From Cudoniella acicularis (taxonomy: Eukaryota > Ascomycota > Leotiomycetes > Helotiales > Helotiaceae), in assembly GCA_013054445.1 (NCBI GenBank), contig JAAMPI010000411.1, positions 1 to 38,647 on the forward strand: 38,647 nt of DNA. The letters are read 5' to 3'. The notes beneath the pieces were generated by a model that searched no databases, was not told the origin of the DNA, and saw only the letters and a program-made list of their open reading frames with translations. Shown in pieces: positions 1 through 11,928 of this stretch. Each line of letters starts with the position of its first letter. The first letter of the stretch is position 1. The position numbers and the translations under genes were made by a program.

Positions 1-263
1 GGGACGAGGTTGGGGAATGGGTTGCAGAATTGGTGTATTGTGCATTTTAGGAGGGTGAGAATTGGTGAGTGGTCATGTTCTTTTGTCTTGTTCTATTTAT
101 ATATTTGGAATGGATGGGGAAAGTACTGCGTTTGTTCCACTTATATAGAGTGGAGTTGGGCATGGCCTCTTAGTGGGAGATTAGACGAGATGAATTTTCT
201 AGGAATTGGAAAGCGAATTATGGGGGAAAACTGACAGACATCGACAACTAGTTCCCCAAACAG

Positions 264-976
264 CCACCGAAGACGTCAAAGAGCAACTCCTTCACCTAGT
301 ACCCACATATGAATCCCTGACTACAACTTCAAAGATCCACTTCATCCAGTCACTTGTCTCACGCCTCATCGTAGAGCTAATATTCGATGCATATTTCATC
401 GGTCTGCCTCTAGAGCAAGCAGAAGAATTAGAGAAGGTCGAAAAATACTTGAGTGGTTTCAGTAAGTCCTTATTCTTCATTCAACTATTTTTGGATATGC
501 AGCTAATATATACCCCAGGTCCAATAGAAAGCATTAACCAGTGGCGTTCCACAACCCTCTCCCTTCTGCGAAAGGATGCCCCAGAAAAGCTAAAGGCAGA
601 GACGGGTGTGGTAGTAGAATCAATTGTCCATCAAATAAACAACATTATGGAATCCATCAGCGATGTGCAACCGTCGGATGCGAGAGACCAGTCCCTGCGG
701 ACACTAATCAACAGCTCCATTGAGCTTTCACGGATGCTGAGGGCTCAAAAAGCCATCTTTGCCGTGGTTATGCCTCTGATTGAGACACATCAGCAGACCA
801 TGTTTGATCCTGAGATTATGGAAGATATTGGGGGAGAGGATGAGGAGACTCTTAGCGAGAGGGAGATTCGCTGTATAACTTTCCCGGGTATCGTTAAAGC
901 TGGGGATGAGAACGGAGAGAGGGGATACCTTAAGAATGTGGTTGCCAAAATCAGAGTCTTGTGCTCACCTGATTGA
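264..976 (+). CDS. Conserved fungal protein of unknown function, 3' part (5' end not resolved)
   Basis: Two exons are supported, 264-461 and 519-976, ending at TGA. The 57-nt intron has a GTAAGT donor at 462, a CTAAT branch-like site at 503 and a CCCAG acceptor. Its length is a multiple of three and it has no stop, so the frame reads straight through; I treat it as an intron because the retained segment is hydrophobic filler between a helical segment and the WRSTTLSLLRKDAP block. An acceptor at 261-263 (CAAACAG) opens the first visible exon. Upstream exons probably lie in the first 50 bases or outside the window; a coding-like stretch beginning DEVGEWVAEL sits at 3-32. The protein part is helical and acidic, and ends with ITFPGIVKAGDENGERGYLK and a short conserved-looking tail. 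No catalytic motif, signal peptide or membrane segment is visible. I do not recognise a named family. Confidence 0.6.
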
Positions 977-3059
977 AAAGTCCATGATGGGGCACAAAAA
1001 GCAAATTAGATTGATCGGGCAGCTATCAGAGGCCCGAGAAAGCTGGAGAGCCGAAACCGGGGAAGAAGCCGGTTTGAAGAAAGAACATGTCGGTCAACCC
1101 GAAAGAAGCAAGCCCATACCTGGAATTAATTCAACCGGCTTTACTCAGATAGATGAATTGCGCTATTTAAGCGGATGAGCGGTCAGAACTTAATGTCACC
1201 CAAGCCCTGATTCTGACTGCTTCTGAAGCCGTACAAGTACAAACACTTGTGACTTGAGGAGTTTGCATATCTTTGCTTTTACAGCTTACTTGCTTGTTTA
1301 GTTCTCTTATTAAAAGAAACTTTCCAATTGATAAGCCATCCGTGCCTTCGTGGCGTACATCGTACTTGCGACTTGCTACTTTGATATGGGTAATTGCCGT
1401 TCCAAGTACGGTAGAGTGAGGGCTCTTAACGGGCCTAGCCAAAGAAAAAAAAAAGATCCGGGAGTTGTCTTCAAATTCCGGGTCTGGGGGGAAAAAGCAA
1501 AGTGGAACCCAAGGTGGATGAGCTTCCTTTTTGGGCCGTCTGACCGGCGTAGAGGCTCTGCGGCTTGCAAAGGGTGGCACCCTACTCAAACTGTCCGTCG
1601 ATTAGCTGGCGCGTCATCGCATGCCATCGCAGCTTGGTCTCCTCCCAACTTTGACCCCTCAAAGTCCGTCTGTATGCATTTTGTGTACAGAGTACAGATA
1701 AGATGCTGACCGGCTTAGGTCGTCCTCGACCCAGGTTGAAGTCTCACCAAGCAAGGTCCCGAAATAGCCAACTATGATATGATTCGAGCAGTTTTCAGCA
1801 CCCTGTGGTTTGTTTTGTTGCTATTCTTGTGCTGCTCTCCTAGATGGATTCCGCGAATTTTTTTTTGATAGGATCCTGACGTGCGAGTGATGGCCCCATG
1901 ACTCCTGCGTGCCGTCTATCTTCACCTCCAAATACCCACTATTTACAAGGAGATGACGAGTAGAAGATGGAGGAACTGATGATGGGGGCGGTGTGTACGT
2001 CAAATGCGGTTTGCCTCGATTGCCTCGAGCTCGAGGACACTAGTCCCAACGCTGTCGACAAACACTCGCAGCCAAATGCAACGGGCGGGTGCGTTCAGCG
2101 GATACCTGCCACGAACGTGTGTGATTCATCAAGTGCTGTGTGAAACTGTGCATGGGAGGAAAGAGGAAGAGCCAATGACTTTCTGTGGGTGCTTGCTGAA
2201 GCTTTCGGTTCCATGGGACTAGAATGCCTGGAGACCTGCAGCATCGGTGCGTCCATAACACGTTGAGGACGTGGTTCGTACTCCGTAGTGGTTAAAGTTG
2301 GGTTTCGAGTACGACTTGGTGCAACTTTAGATATCTCGAGCCGGGACAACATCGTGTTCGGACGAATAAGAGCACGGAAACGAGGTAATGATATGCTGCC
2401 TTCGTGGTAGAGCGGTCATCTGCTTGAGAACAACGTTGACGCCGCTGGCTGTCGATGAGTTGATAGGTTGTTGATAGGTTGATGCAAAGAAGAAATAACT
2501 CCCTGGTCCGGCCCCATAACGGGTTGCAGGTTCCTTGGCTGGACCGAAGAGGAGGTCGAAGGCGATATGATCCCCCGTTACCCCTCATTCTGATATTTTC
2601 TTTTGCCAGAATCACAGTTCATCCCGTCTCATCCCCATCATTGCCCGAAGAAGTCCGTGGTGCCTGCTTTGTTTTGTTGTGTTGTGTTGAGTCGAGAAAA
2701 CTCAATTACGAGCCTAGGTTTTCGGCTTCAATCCCTTAAAAGTTCAAGCGAGATCGCCATCCGCCATCCACCTTAAAAAAATTAGCGGCGTCCATCCCCT
2801 CCGCCCCTCCTTCAACCAACACATTCAAACTGGCTCTCTTCAACGCAACCATTTGAGGTTCGCACGCGGGTCGTGGGATCACCTTCTTCTTGGAGGACTC
2901 CTTCCCTTATACTCCATACTTTCATCTCAACAAGCTTTCATCTTCTTCGCTGCACTCTTGGCTGCACCACCGCAGCGCCCACCTCACAGCACCCCACGAG
3001 AGTCCTGACGTGGACAACCTCTAGCCTGCTTTCCACACCATTCGCAGGAACAGTCAGAG
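977..3059. other. Intergenic region with no supported gene
   Basis: About 2.1 kb. The ORFs here are short, overlap on both strands and mostly lack an ATG start; none gives a family signal. There is an A-rich tract near 1445-1455 and a T-rich tract near 1858-1867. The last 300 bases are C/T-rich (for example around 2790-2850), as expected for the promoter and leader of the gene starting at 3060. A D-arm-like string near 2390 has no matching T-arm. Confidence 0.5.
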
Positions 3060-3893
3060 ATGTCTGAACCGAGTTGGACTCAGCATTGTTTTGACCTGCC
3101 CGATCAGCCGAGAATATTCGGGGTTTCTCCACGTCCTCTTCCACAACCTCTCTATTCCGACGAGCACCGTCACTGGCGTCCTTCCATTTCTTCTGGCAGT
3201 CGGACGCCAAGCATTGCGACATCCGTATCCTCAGCTTCGACAAATTGCAGACGCGGTAGACGCCAGAGCTCGGGCTCGTCTGTGTCGAGTTTAACAAGTC
3301 GTCCTCCGTGGGCACCACTTCCTGCAAACATCAACCTCCCCCTTGCCATGCTTCCAATCACTCCCTTGGATCACGGGTATGACTTGGCCTGCGAATTTGG
3401 TTGCGTTGGATGCCATATACGATTTCATCCCGAGTATTTTGAATCGTGGATCGAGCATAGTCTTTCCCATTTCGGCAACAACCCTCCCCCTTCGAAGGCC
3501 ATTTGCACCTTCTGCGATAGAGAATTCGACTGTGCTCTAAACCCAGACGACGATGACCCATTTTCGAATTGGAGGGATCGCATGATGCATATTGGTGGCC
3601 ATTTCTATAACCGTCGCCAGCTTGGTGCTGACCATCCTCGACCTGACTATTTTTTGCTGGATCATATGCGAAACATCGGAATCCTCAGTGTGAAAGATTA
3701 TGAGGATCTGGTTCAGTATACGGAGAGACCTTATTGTGATAATCTCTACCCACTTGGCTTCGTACCTCCGGAGACGAAAGAGAGAAAAGACCGGGAGATC
3801 CGTGAATCGCGCCAAATACACGATCTAGGAAAGGAGAGGCGACAGATGAAGAGGGAGCGAAGCAAGGGAAGAGAGACTCATCGACCACGCTGA
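3060..3893 (+). CDS. C2H2-type zinc-finger protein, 277 aa
   Basis: Single exon with an ATG at 3060 and TGA at 3891-3893. Residues 1-90 are Ser/Pro/Arg-rich and look disordered. Two atypical zinc-binding pairs follow: C115-x2-C118 with H133 and H137, and C149-x2-C152 with H177 and H181. The loop of the second finger is unusually long (24 residues between the second Cys and first His) and carries a run of Asp. The conserved-looking F..C, W and HI..H spacing resembles C2H2 proteins common in filamentous ascomycetes. The C-terminal 45 residues are very basic and charged, suggesting a nuclear or RNA/DNA-associated role, but no target is visible. It is isolated, with about 2 kb of non-coding DNA on each side. 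The zinc-finger call is good; a transcription-factor role is inference. Confidence 0.8.
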   Translation: MSEPSWTQHCFDLPDQPRIFGVSPRPLPQPLYSDEHRHWRPSISSGSRTPSIATSVSSASTNCRRGRRQSSGSSVSSLTSRPPWAPLPANINLPLAMLPITPLDHGYDLACEFGCVGCHIRFHPEYFESWIEHSLSHFGNNPPPSKAICTFCDREFDCALNPDDDDPFSNWRDRMMHIGGHFYNRRQLGADHPRPDYFLLDHMRNIGILSVKDYEDLVQYTERPYCDNLYPLGFVPPETKERKDREIRESRQIHDLGKERRQMKRERSKGRETHRPR

Positions 3894-5314
3894 AGTTCGC
3901 AGCATTTCTACGGCATAACTCCGCGTTATGCCATCTATCGGACGACAATGCCACCTCTTCCTGTCCTCGATTTTCCACACGGACATGACGAACATCTAAC
4001 GAACAATTTAAAACACGAATCTTTCGCTGGCGACAGGACACTTTTATATAAAACATTTTTGCTGGGATCTGAGCTGAGGTGGCGCTGTGGCGATACTCCT
4101 GTGGCAAAAAGTCCTCGTCTGGCGTTTTGCTGCGTCCGAACTCTTCCTTGCTGTACAATTTTTCTTGCACAAACGGTCCGACGCACAATGACGCTAGTGA
4201 TATGTAAGGTACGGCTGAATAGCTCCCTGGGCTGAGCGGTGACCTTCATTCCGGGGGTGCCTGAGCGAGCTCCCGAGACCCGAGACCCAAAGGCTCCAGC
4301 AATGTTTGGTTACACATGAACGGGTTGGCGTTTCACGGTTGTTGTCCGCATTGATTTTTTCTGGAATTCTTGATATGATGTTTCTTATACCCCCTATGTT
4401 CGATTCTTGTTGCAACCTAGGGAAAATAGGGTCTTTATATATTCTTCAAGGCAACTCACTAGTTTATGAGTCACTGTTAGTCCTGTCATTTGCAATCAAC
4501 AACCTCCACTCATACGCAATTTCATACCTGCAGCCTTGTCCAGTGTTATGTTTCCCCCTTATCCTTGATGATCGATAGGTTTTGCTGTTCGGATTGACTG
4601 TCTTGCTACTTCTCGTGAAACCAAATGAGTGGTTAGACGTTTTCTCCGGAGTTACTGTGGTAGTACTCGTCCTGTTAAACTGTATGTTGATTGTATCTTT
4701 AAATGGCGTATGAAGCCGATTGGGCGGGCTTTAAATTGTTGAACCAACCTCCCACTTTTGCTCAAAATTTGACCTTGTCAAAAGAAACTTTGGCCTTCCA
4801 AATACACTCTTCCACGTCTGTACACGATCTGAAACCGAATTAGATGACATGGCCCGACAAGAGAGGAGATAATCATTGCTACCCGAATGAATAACCATGG
4901 AAATATTCTCAATCCCAACCAGCCACAAGTCAGCTAGAAAGAATGCAATTTTTGAACGACAATGGATGATCCGAATCCGACTATCAGGAGCAGCAGTATT
5001 CATCAAACATAAGAGCTTCTATCGGCGTTATTTCGGAGGTTCATGGAGACCCGATTGGGAAATAGTGCAGCAATTCCAAACCCTACCGTGTACCCAACTT
5101 CTCAACCCCAACCACCTTGCTACTCAGTTACAACAGCAAGTGCACCCAATACTCATACCCATTTATTCACCATGTTGAAAAATATCTCTCTCGCCACCTG
5201 ACTCACAAAATCACAACCTAGATTTTCCCGCCATTCTCCCATCACCCTCATCGAAAATTTTCCTTTTCCCCCACACACCTGTCACCATATTTCCGCATAC
5301 CCTCCCCATTCTTT

Positions 5315-5330
5315 TTTTTTAATTAAAAAA
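5315..5330. repeat. AT palindrome (T6-AATT-A6)
   Basis: A perfect 16-bp palindrome of six T, AATT and six A, inside a larger T-tract followed by an A-rich tract. It may only be a low-complexity or poly-A/T element in a long intergenic region. Confidence 0.7.
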
Positions 5331-5647
5331 GAAAGTAAAAAGGGAAAAACGAGCACATGTGATTGATCCGTTATGCAGTAAATGTCCGGGAGGCGTACCG
5401 TTTTGTTACCTATCATTGGTTGGTTAGTAAGAACGGGGTACCTCCGAGAGAACCAGGGGAGGAAGGAGGGAAGCACAGCCTCACCTCACCGTTTCTTTTG
5501 AGACATTTATTCACCGTCTCCGACGCCACTTGCTCACACTGTCACACAAACAAATAAACGAAAATGTGTAGCTGAAATAACCTCCTAACAATAGGAAGGT
5601 AGCTGAACATATTGACTTTATATATGTAAGTACCAAGTAAGCAGGCA

Positions 5648-5690
5648 AGGTAAGTAAAGTAAGGCGAACGAATGAACGAACGAGCGAACC
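5648..5690. repeat. Degenerate tetranucleotide tandem repeat
   Basis: Two adjacent runs of 4-bp units: GTAA/AGTA-like units at about 5648-5663, then GAAC/GAAT/GAGC-like units at about 5664-5690. Simple-sequence repeat with no gene context. Confidence 0.6.
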
Positions 5691-6247
5691 ACCTGGACCA
5701 TCCCACATGGGCAGTGTCCGCCTCGTCTTGCTGCCCAAGCAAACCACTGTAATCTGAACCGACACCGGCTGTACGTCTGGAGTAAGCAGCTTCATGAGAG
5801 GATAGGATAGGATTTGTGTGGTAAAAATGCAAGGACACGTATTTTTGACTGAGGCAGTACGTGAGGTTTTTCACGAAGTGTTTGTGAATTCGTGGATGGG
5901 GAGGGAGCCTAGACGGCTCGCACGAGATGGAGGGAGGGGTAATCCTTGGTTCCGGGAGCCGGTTCTTCCTTCGTCTTCCTGATGCTTCTGCAAAATAAAA
6001 GGTAGAAGGGTTCAAAAAATGTTGTTGAAGATCTGCGTCTCTGACGATGATGATATTTATGCTCTATCTACTATACCGAAGATGCTGCCGTTATAAACGC
6101 ACATGTCAACAATGATGAGTATTCACATATACCATTCCAACTCACCACTGACCCACTACGCCTGGTCACAAAAAACCATTCATCATGATCTTCGTTGCTC
6201 AAAATATCATCTTCTCATGCTAACAATATCCAGCCTCCCTGCTCCGT

Positions 6248-8504
6248 TCAGTGAAACTCCGCCTCGACACGACCGTATCTAAATCCATCGACCTTGAGCT
6301 CGAATGCCAGCCCCGCACTCTCGACAACCATCTCCAGCGTGAAATCCAGGTTGTCGAATTCTACACCCCTTGTGGTCGTTAACCTCGTGAAGAGACTCTT
6401 GGGTACGGCGCCGAGATCCGTGGTGAGTGTGCAGACATTTATGAGGTCTCGGGTGTAGGAGGATGGTGGCTCGCCGTCTGCGTCGGAGGCGATGAGGTCG
6501 TCGGATACGATGAGTGATTGACCGGGTCTGGAGGACATATTAGTATATAAGAGGAGGGAAAGGGCTCAAAGGAATTTACCTGAAGTTTCGTGTATAATGG
6601 AAGCTAACGGGTGTAGCAGCACTTAATGCTTCACCCTCTGCGAAAGTGTTAGCAAAAGGGGCAGTAGAAGGGTAGGCGTAGCAACGTACTGGCAATGTGC
6701 CACTGCATCCTATCACTAACCATCCATCGCTCCCACAACGGACTCCAGTATCTCTCACTGACTTGATGTTTATCTTCATCATAGACTGTGGCGTACGAGG
6801 TTCCATAGTGCATTCTCGCTTTGCGAGAAACAACCATGCTCCCTTCAAGACCTCTCAATACGGCTCCCCGAACAACTGCTGTCCAAGCGTTGACAGGTTG
6901 CATGACTTCAACTGATCCATTTTGGATCAGTGCTGTTGCCTGGGCGTGTGTTGGCCGTTCGCTATATGGTGGAGGTGCCGCTGTGTTGAAGTGGGATTTT
7001 AGTCGAGTATAGAGATAATTGCTCTGGCCAAATCCTCCAACTAGGACAATACCAGAGACGATTCCGCCCTTTTGTCTGATGCCATCCACTTGCCCTTGCA
7101 CGAGGTCGCACACTTCCTTCACGACAGGCTCGAATATTTCCTTAATTTGTGCCGCGGTCATAACAAGAAAGCCGCAATCTAATCCAGCTTCCTCATCGTC
7201 GGGTAGGCCTGGAAATGGCACGTTGACTTCTGCATGCTCCTCTTCGTTGAAGTTACGCTTGACAAACTCCTCCCAATATCGTAGGCCCATCTGCCAGCAT
7301 TTACCCTTCTTGAGTTTCATCTCATCAAATCTTTCCTTCCCAATTCGACCTCGAACATGCTCCTCAAATCGGTAGTTCAAGAATGCACTGCCACAAAGCC
7401 CACCAGTTCCGACAGCTGATTCTTCGACCCGTAAGGGTTTCAAAGAGATGATTTTGTAAGCGATTAAATCGACAGTTCCACCGCCAGCGTCGCACACAAC
7501 AAAATTGTCTCCAGCACTCAAGTGATTAGGTTGTATCGCTTTCAAAGTGTACACAGCAGCTGCTTCAGGCTCACTGATCATCTGAATCTCGGACTTTGCT
7601 CCCATTCCAGCGCGTTCAGCTGCTTGCAGAGTGGTATTTTTGGCAGCATCCGACCAAACGGCCGGGCATGTGAGAACGAACTCAACTTTGGTTGATGCCA
7701 TAAAAGATTCTCCATAACGCCTCGTAAGAGTTTCCATGGTGTGATTATATACTTGCGTAAGGTAATCACTGACCGCATCCACAACATTTTTGTTGAATTT
7801 CTTCAACTGTGCAGCGGTCTCTAAAGGACTGACATAGAAAGGTAGTTTTTGTGATCGATCTAGGAATAGTTTGATGCATCGAAGTCGAGATTCTTCGGGC
7901 CTGAATTGAAATCCCCATTTGATATTTGGGTCTGTACCCTCAGGAGCATTCGGGGAGTAGTCGTAGGCTATTTCGGTTGGCACTTTATCTGATGTAATTC
8001 CATTACCTCCCGGCCAGGTTTTAATTATCTCGACATCGTCAGGAGTCGAGGTGTACACTGCAGCAACACTAAAGAGAAATTAGTCGAGAAATCATTGATG
8101 GGTATAAGATAGCATCTAAAGGGCCTGCAGATGTCACATGAAAATCTATCAGAGATTAGGGAAAGAAAATACTCTATATTCAAAAAAAAAAAAATCCAAA
8201 CCAGATTCAGATAGAGGAAGAAAGAGGAGGTGGAACAGGAAAATGCCAGCTCGACATGCCGTCTTAAAAGACCCACCAAACAAGCAACCTTCCGAAGTTC
8301 CCGCGAAAGATTGCCAAGTTTGACTCACCCTGAGTAAGTAGTTCCAAAATCTAAACCAACAATTAATCGATCATTTAACGGCGAAGGTTCTCGAATTGGC
8401 CCGGATATCGCCTCGGTTGAAGAAGTCGGGGTATAATTTGAAAATTGGCTCCTGCTCTCGTCGTTCCTTCGACTCGCGGTCCGTATTGGAAGGTTGAGAT
8501 TCAT
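6248..8504 (-). CDS. Hsp70-like ATPase (HSPA12-like fungal branch), 630 aa
   Basis: Four exons: 8504-8329, 8068-6690, 6637-6580 and 6527-6248 (1893 nt, frame kept). Introns of 260, 52 and 52 nt have GTGAGT, GTACGT and GTAAAT donors. The ATG at 8504 is the first one in frame. Residues 1-45 are Ser/Arg-rich, then come the actin/Hsp70 ATPase signatures: phosphate-1 DFGTTYSG (52-59), phosphate-2 VCDAGGGTVDL, and the adenosine motif LVGGFGQSNYL. The substrate domain is short and divergent, with no canonical Hsp70 lid and no C-terminal EEVD. The exon 2/3 junction rebuilds HIAKGEALS, which fits the W-x-I-x-KGE pattern of this family and supports the splice. These proteins are multicopy in filamentous fungi with mostly unknown clients. 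The divergent start towards the RCC1-type gene leaves about 830 bp of shared upstream DNA. Confidence 0.88.
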
Positions 8505-9336
8505 GATTGCGGTCAACTGGAATCCAAGAAGAGAGTCAAAGTCCAGCCATCAATCGATCAGCGTCCAGGTCTTTCCCGCCCGTGGAATCTCGAGGTCGAG
8601 TCGTAGTAAGATGTTGGAGGTACCGAGAGATTGGCCAGCTCACAACTGAGTTTGAGCCACCAGAAACAACATATATAACGGACACTCCTTGAGAACGACT
8701 TGAGGAAGCAATCTAGAAGACTTAGATGATGGAACAAGAGCTTGATTGTCCCTAAGCCAATGATGGCGTGACTTGGGCTAATTCGACTGGAAAGTCGTCG
8801 TTACGAAGACCCGCGGGCTCAATTGAGCAAGGAGAGATGAGGGGCAGGAGGCAATTCGAGGTCAGGGACAGACGGTCTATTATTGGGGAAGACGAGGAGG
8901 CCACAGTCTGCCCTGGGAGTCCTCCCTGCAGGAACAAATGTTGGAGCCTGCGTAGGCAGCACTTCTTTGATCTGGACTTGGCGAGACCAACGTACTTCGA
9001 CAACTTCGCACAGCACTCTCTACAGGTCAAACGTGTATGATCCTGCTCGCGTTGACGACGACCTATAGCGATGTCGATGAACGCTTGAGTGAAACGCTCT
9101 TTCCGCTTGGTGATAAGGATTAGGTACGGAGGGAGAAAGAGCAGGACAGAATCAGCTTGAATTGCCCCGAGGTGCTCTTGCTTACGGCTGCAGACACCAC
9201 TAAATTTTGAGGTGGGGGCTGTGCATAAGGCTGAGCCGTTGCAACAAACCTCCAAAACACCACCAACATATCTTTTGAACCGGATTCCAGGTTCAAGTCG
9301 AGTGCCGCCGGTCGGGTAACCTAGATACCATGCGCC
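8505..9336. promoter_or_regulatory. Divergent upstream region between Hsp70-like and RCC1-type genes
   Basis: About 830 bp between two divergent start codons, so it should carry both promoters. A long minus-strand ORF crosses it but has no family signal and overlaps the first RCC1 exon. A TATATAA string sits near 8672-8678 on the plus strand. No heat-shock element array was obvious by eye. Confidence 0.45.
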
Positions 9337-10526
9337 ATGGCCTACAAGGAGCTTTACGCTTGCGGGTTCAATGCCTGGAACCAGTTGAACTTCACGACTG
9401 GAATTAATTGGGCACAACCTCCGAGAAACGAAAGGGTGTTCCATTCTATCGTTCAGCATCCAGACATCGAGTTCGTATATGCATCAATTTCAGCTGTATT
9501 GAGTAAGTGAGGTTGCTTCTTCATCAGTTTTATTAGTGGCTGTGTATGGCATTCGAAGATCAACTTCCTGGACCTTATCACGTGTACTTGGCGAGGCTGA
9601 CGGTTGTATCAGAGAAACGCATCTTTTCCTATGTACTGAGTCAACTGATACTAATGGCATACAGTTAGAAAGGGTCCCGATCTGTTAATTGCGGGTCACC
9701 CCGACGCCTTTCTTACACTTATCCAGTCTCGAAGACTTCAGAACTGTCGCCACCACATCGCTATTGCTGGGAACGGCAAAGTAGCTGCAATTGGACTGGA
9801 TGGGAGCAACAGCATAATCAACACATATGGCAGCCTCAATGAATATCAGATCAACAAACCTCAGACCTCGGTGAGAGTTCCCACAATTAAGAGAATTGTG
9901 GCAAACCGCACAGCATTTCATGCCCTCACATCAACAGGCGATGTCGTTAGCTGGGGTGATCTGAGATTTGAAGCTTTGCTAGGCCGGGAGCCAATAGAAG
10001 AATAGTAAGGAAAGGGAGTCCTCACCAGCCGAATCTTGGTCTAATATTTGCAAGCCCAGGGTCCCATCCAAGTGTTGTCGATGACCTTGCAGCGCTTCCA
10101 ACCGGCCCTATTAGGAAAATCACATCCCAGGGTTTCATGACCGCCGCTATAACTGAGGGTAATGATCTATATGTCTGGGGAGAACAGCCAAAACCGGAAC
10201 TGAGGACAGGAAATGGAAATGGAAAAGGGAAGGAAAATGCGCAATTGAAGCTTTTCGAGGAGTTGACCGGAGTGCCCTCGGCCGTGGATGTATTAGGTTA
10301 CGACGTTCTAGACGCTGCCATTGGAGAAGGCTATGCTCTAGTTCTGACGACAGAGGGTAGGTTGTTTGTTATAGGAGATAACATCAATTGTCAGTTGGGA
10401 CTGCCAGAGATAACACATGCCGCGGAGTGGATTGAGGTCATTCCGTCATTGCAGAGGGGTCAGAGAATTACCGCGGTGTGGGCAGGCTATAAGAATTCAT
10501 TCTTATTAGTCGAACAATTGTTCTAG
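9337..10526 (+). CDS. RCC1/ATS1-type beta-propeller protein, 325 aa
   Basis: Three exons: 9337-9502, 9665-10004 and 10055-10526 (978 nt). The ATG at 9337 opens MAYKELYACGFNAWNQLNF, the usual first blade of fungal RCC1-like proteins. Another ATG at 9330 is out of frame and stops quickly. Intron 1 is 162 nt with a GTAAGT donor and an ATACAG acceptor after a TACTAAT branch site; intron 2 is 50 nt and must use the CAAG acceptor at 10054, because the CCCAG six bases later would create an in-frame stop. Repeated blade signatures are visible: DVVSWGDL, DLYVWGEQ and GRLFVIGDNINCQLGL. At 325 aa it is shorter than seven-blade RCC1. It could be a scaffold or exchange-factor-like protein; the sequence does not show which. 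Confidence 0.8.
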
Positions 10527-10811
10527 GAATTAAAGCAGAAACGGTTCAGCTCGCTGGAGCATAAGTAATAGAAAACATGGTAATACCAACCATTCTCAGA
10601 TAACAAGTCCCGCTTTCTGATGGTCACTCGCATTCATGAATCTGCAAATGGACAAGATACTCACTACCATGCTACTTTTTCTGAACTAGTGAGGCAGATT
10701 GGGGCAAGCTAGCTTGGTATCTCATCTCATTCATTTTGCCTTCTTATGCCTCTCTATAGTACACGGGTTGTGCGAGCTCGAAATTACCAGATGCATGTCG
10801 AAGAAAGAAAC

Positions 10812-11928
10812 TCATAGATTCGTAAGGTAATCCTCAATCTCTTGAGGGCTCAACTTTCTGAATCTTGGTCCTTGCGCACCCTCAACCCCCTCAACGCCAA
10901 GTAAATGATCTGCTGGAGGTCCAACAATGCCTAGAGGGCGTTAGCTAGCATTCAGAGCTCGGTGCCAGGGGTACTGACCGATCTCTACAGTCTCTCCATT
11001 CATTTCACCCTCAATTGTCTCCTTCAGAGTCAACAAAGCTATGTGTACTGCATCTTCTAGCTCCAAACCCTCGGTATATCTCTTTTCCAGGAATGTCTTT
11101 GCAGATGTCGCACTCTTGCCGATCGCAGTCGCCTTCCATGGGAAATAGCTTCCACTAGGATCAACTTGGTACAACATAGGTCCCCCTTTTAGGATTCCAC
11201 CGGTCTTGCCGGAAGGTTTCTTCTCATCGGGATGCGCATCAGTTGTAGCAGCCTCCTCAGACTCTGGCTCAATACCCTCGTCCCATCCTGCAATCAACAG
11301 ACTAACACCATATGGCCGTACACCACCAGACTGGGTAGCTTCTTGCATGACTCTCGCTACATCCTGCACTAATATTCTCGTTGGAGGGTATTCATTGTAA
11401 ATGCGCTTGTAACCGGTGTGAGAGACTTTGCGAGCCTTGTCCACTAATACTCGATAATCTGGGCCCATGCCTGAGTATACCATGCCGATGTTTGGGGTGA
11501 TGAGGCTAACTTTCGAGAGAGAAGGAGGGTCGATTAACGGTGAAGAGGACTTCTTTTCTGTGGCCAGGACAATGCCGTTTGTAGCTGGGATGAAGATCAG
11601 CTTTTGATACGTAGTCAGTAGAATGTTATGGACAGACCTTTGATACCCAGAGCAGTGACACCTTGATTGACTGCATTTAATGCATACTCTAAATTTCAAT
11701 GATTAGCTTCCAAGACTTCCTTTCTGCAGATGCAAGTAGCAATCTGGGCATTACTAAAGATTCTCATGAGCTGTACGAACCTATTTGTACCAGCTTCCCA
11801 CTATTATCAGTCAGTATTGTACGATGTATTGCTACTTCGAAAGCACTATAGCTAGGATAGAAAGCCGGGGAAGTAGAAGCTTACCTTGGGGAGAACGTAG
11901 TCAAGGAGAATGAGTATCGGTCCGCCAT
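10812..11928 (-). CDS. PRE8: 20S proteasome subunit alpha type-2 (PRE8/PSMA2 orthologue), 279 aa
   Basis: Five exons: 11928-11885, 11800-11781 (20-nt microexon), 11688-11638, 11584-10979 and 10930-10812 (840 nt). The N-terminus [14 protein letters not shown] joined to SGKLVQIEYALNAV is the conserved alpha-ring gate and helix H0. [29 protein letters not shown] and [17 protein letters not shown] identify alpha-2 specifically. It is an outer-ring subunit of the 26S proteasome core and is not itself catalytic. Compared with animal alpha-2 there is an acidic/Lys-rich insertion of about 30 residues (roughly 143-174) in a surface loop before the [13 protein letters not shown] strand, and an extended VEGVEG-containing stretch near the C-terminus; to my knowledge filamentous fungal orthologues have similar additions. 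It is divergent from the RING-CH gene, with 425 bp between starts. Confidence 0.95.

Larger units (their letters stand above)
3894..6247. other. Intergenic region with no supported gene
   Basis: About 2.35 kb between the 3' end of the zinc-finger gene and the 3' end of the Hsp70-like gene. The ORFs of 60-157 codons have no domain signal and overlap in opposing frames. The only structured elements I see are an AT palindrome at 5315-5330 and a run of 4-bp units at about 5650-5690, listed separately. Confidence 0.5.

Noticed and set aside
2385..2460. tRNA-like D-arm string (GTGGTAGAGCGG)
   Set aside because: No T-arm (GGTTCRANTCC-like) or pairing acceptor stem at the required distance.
5542..6015. 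157-codon minus-strand open frame
   Set aside because: It runs through tetranucleotide repeats, has no domain signal and overlaps other frames equally open.
8752..9459. 235-codon minus-strand open frame between the Hsp70-like and RCC1-type genes
   Set aside because: It overlaps the well-supported first RCC1 exon on the other strand, has no family signal, and its composition is not protein-like.
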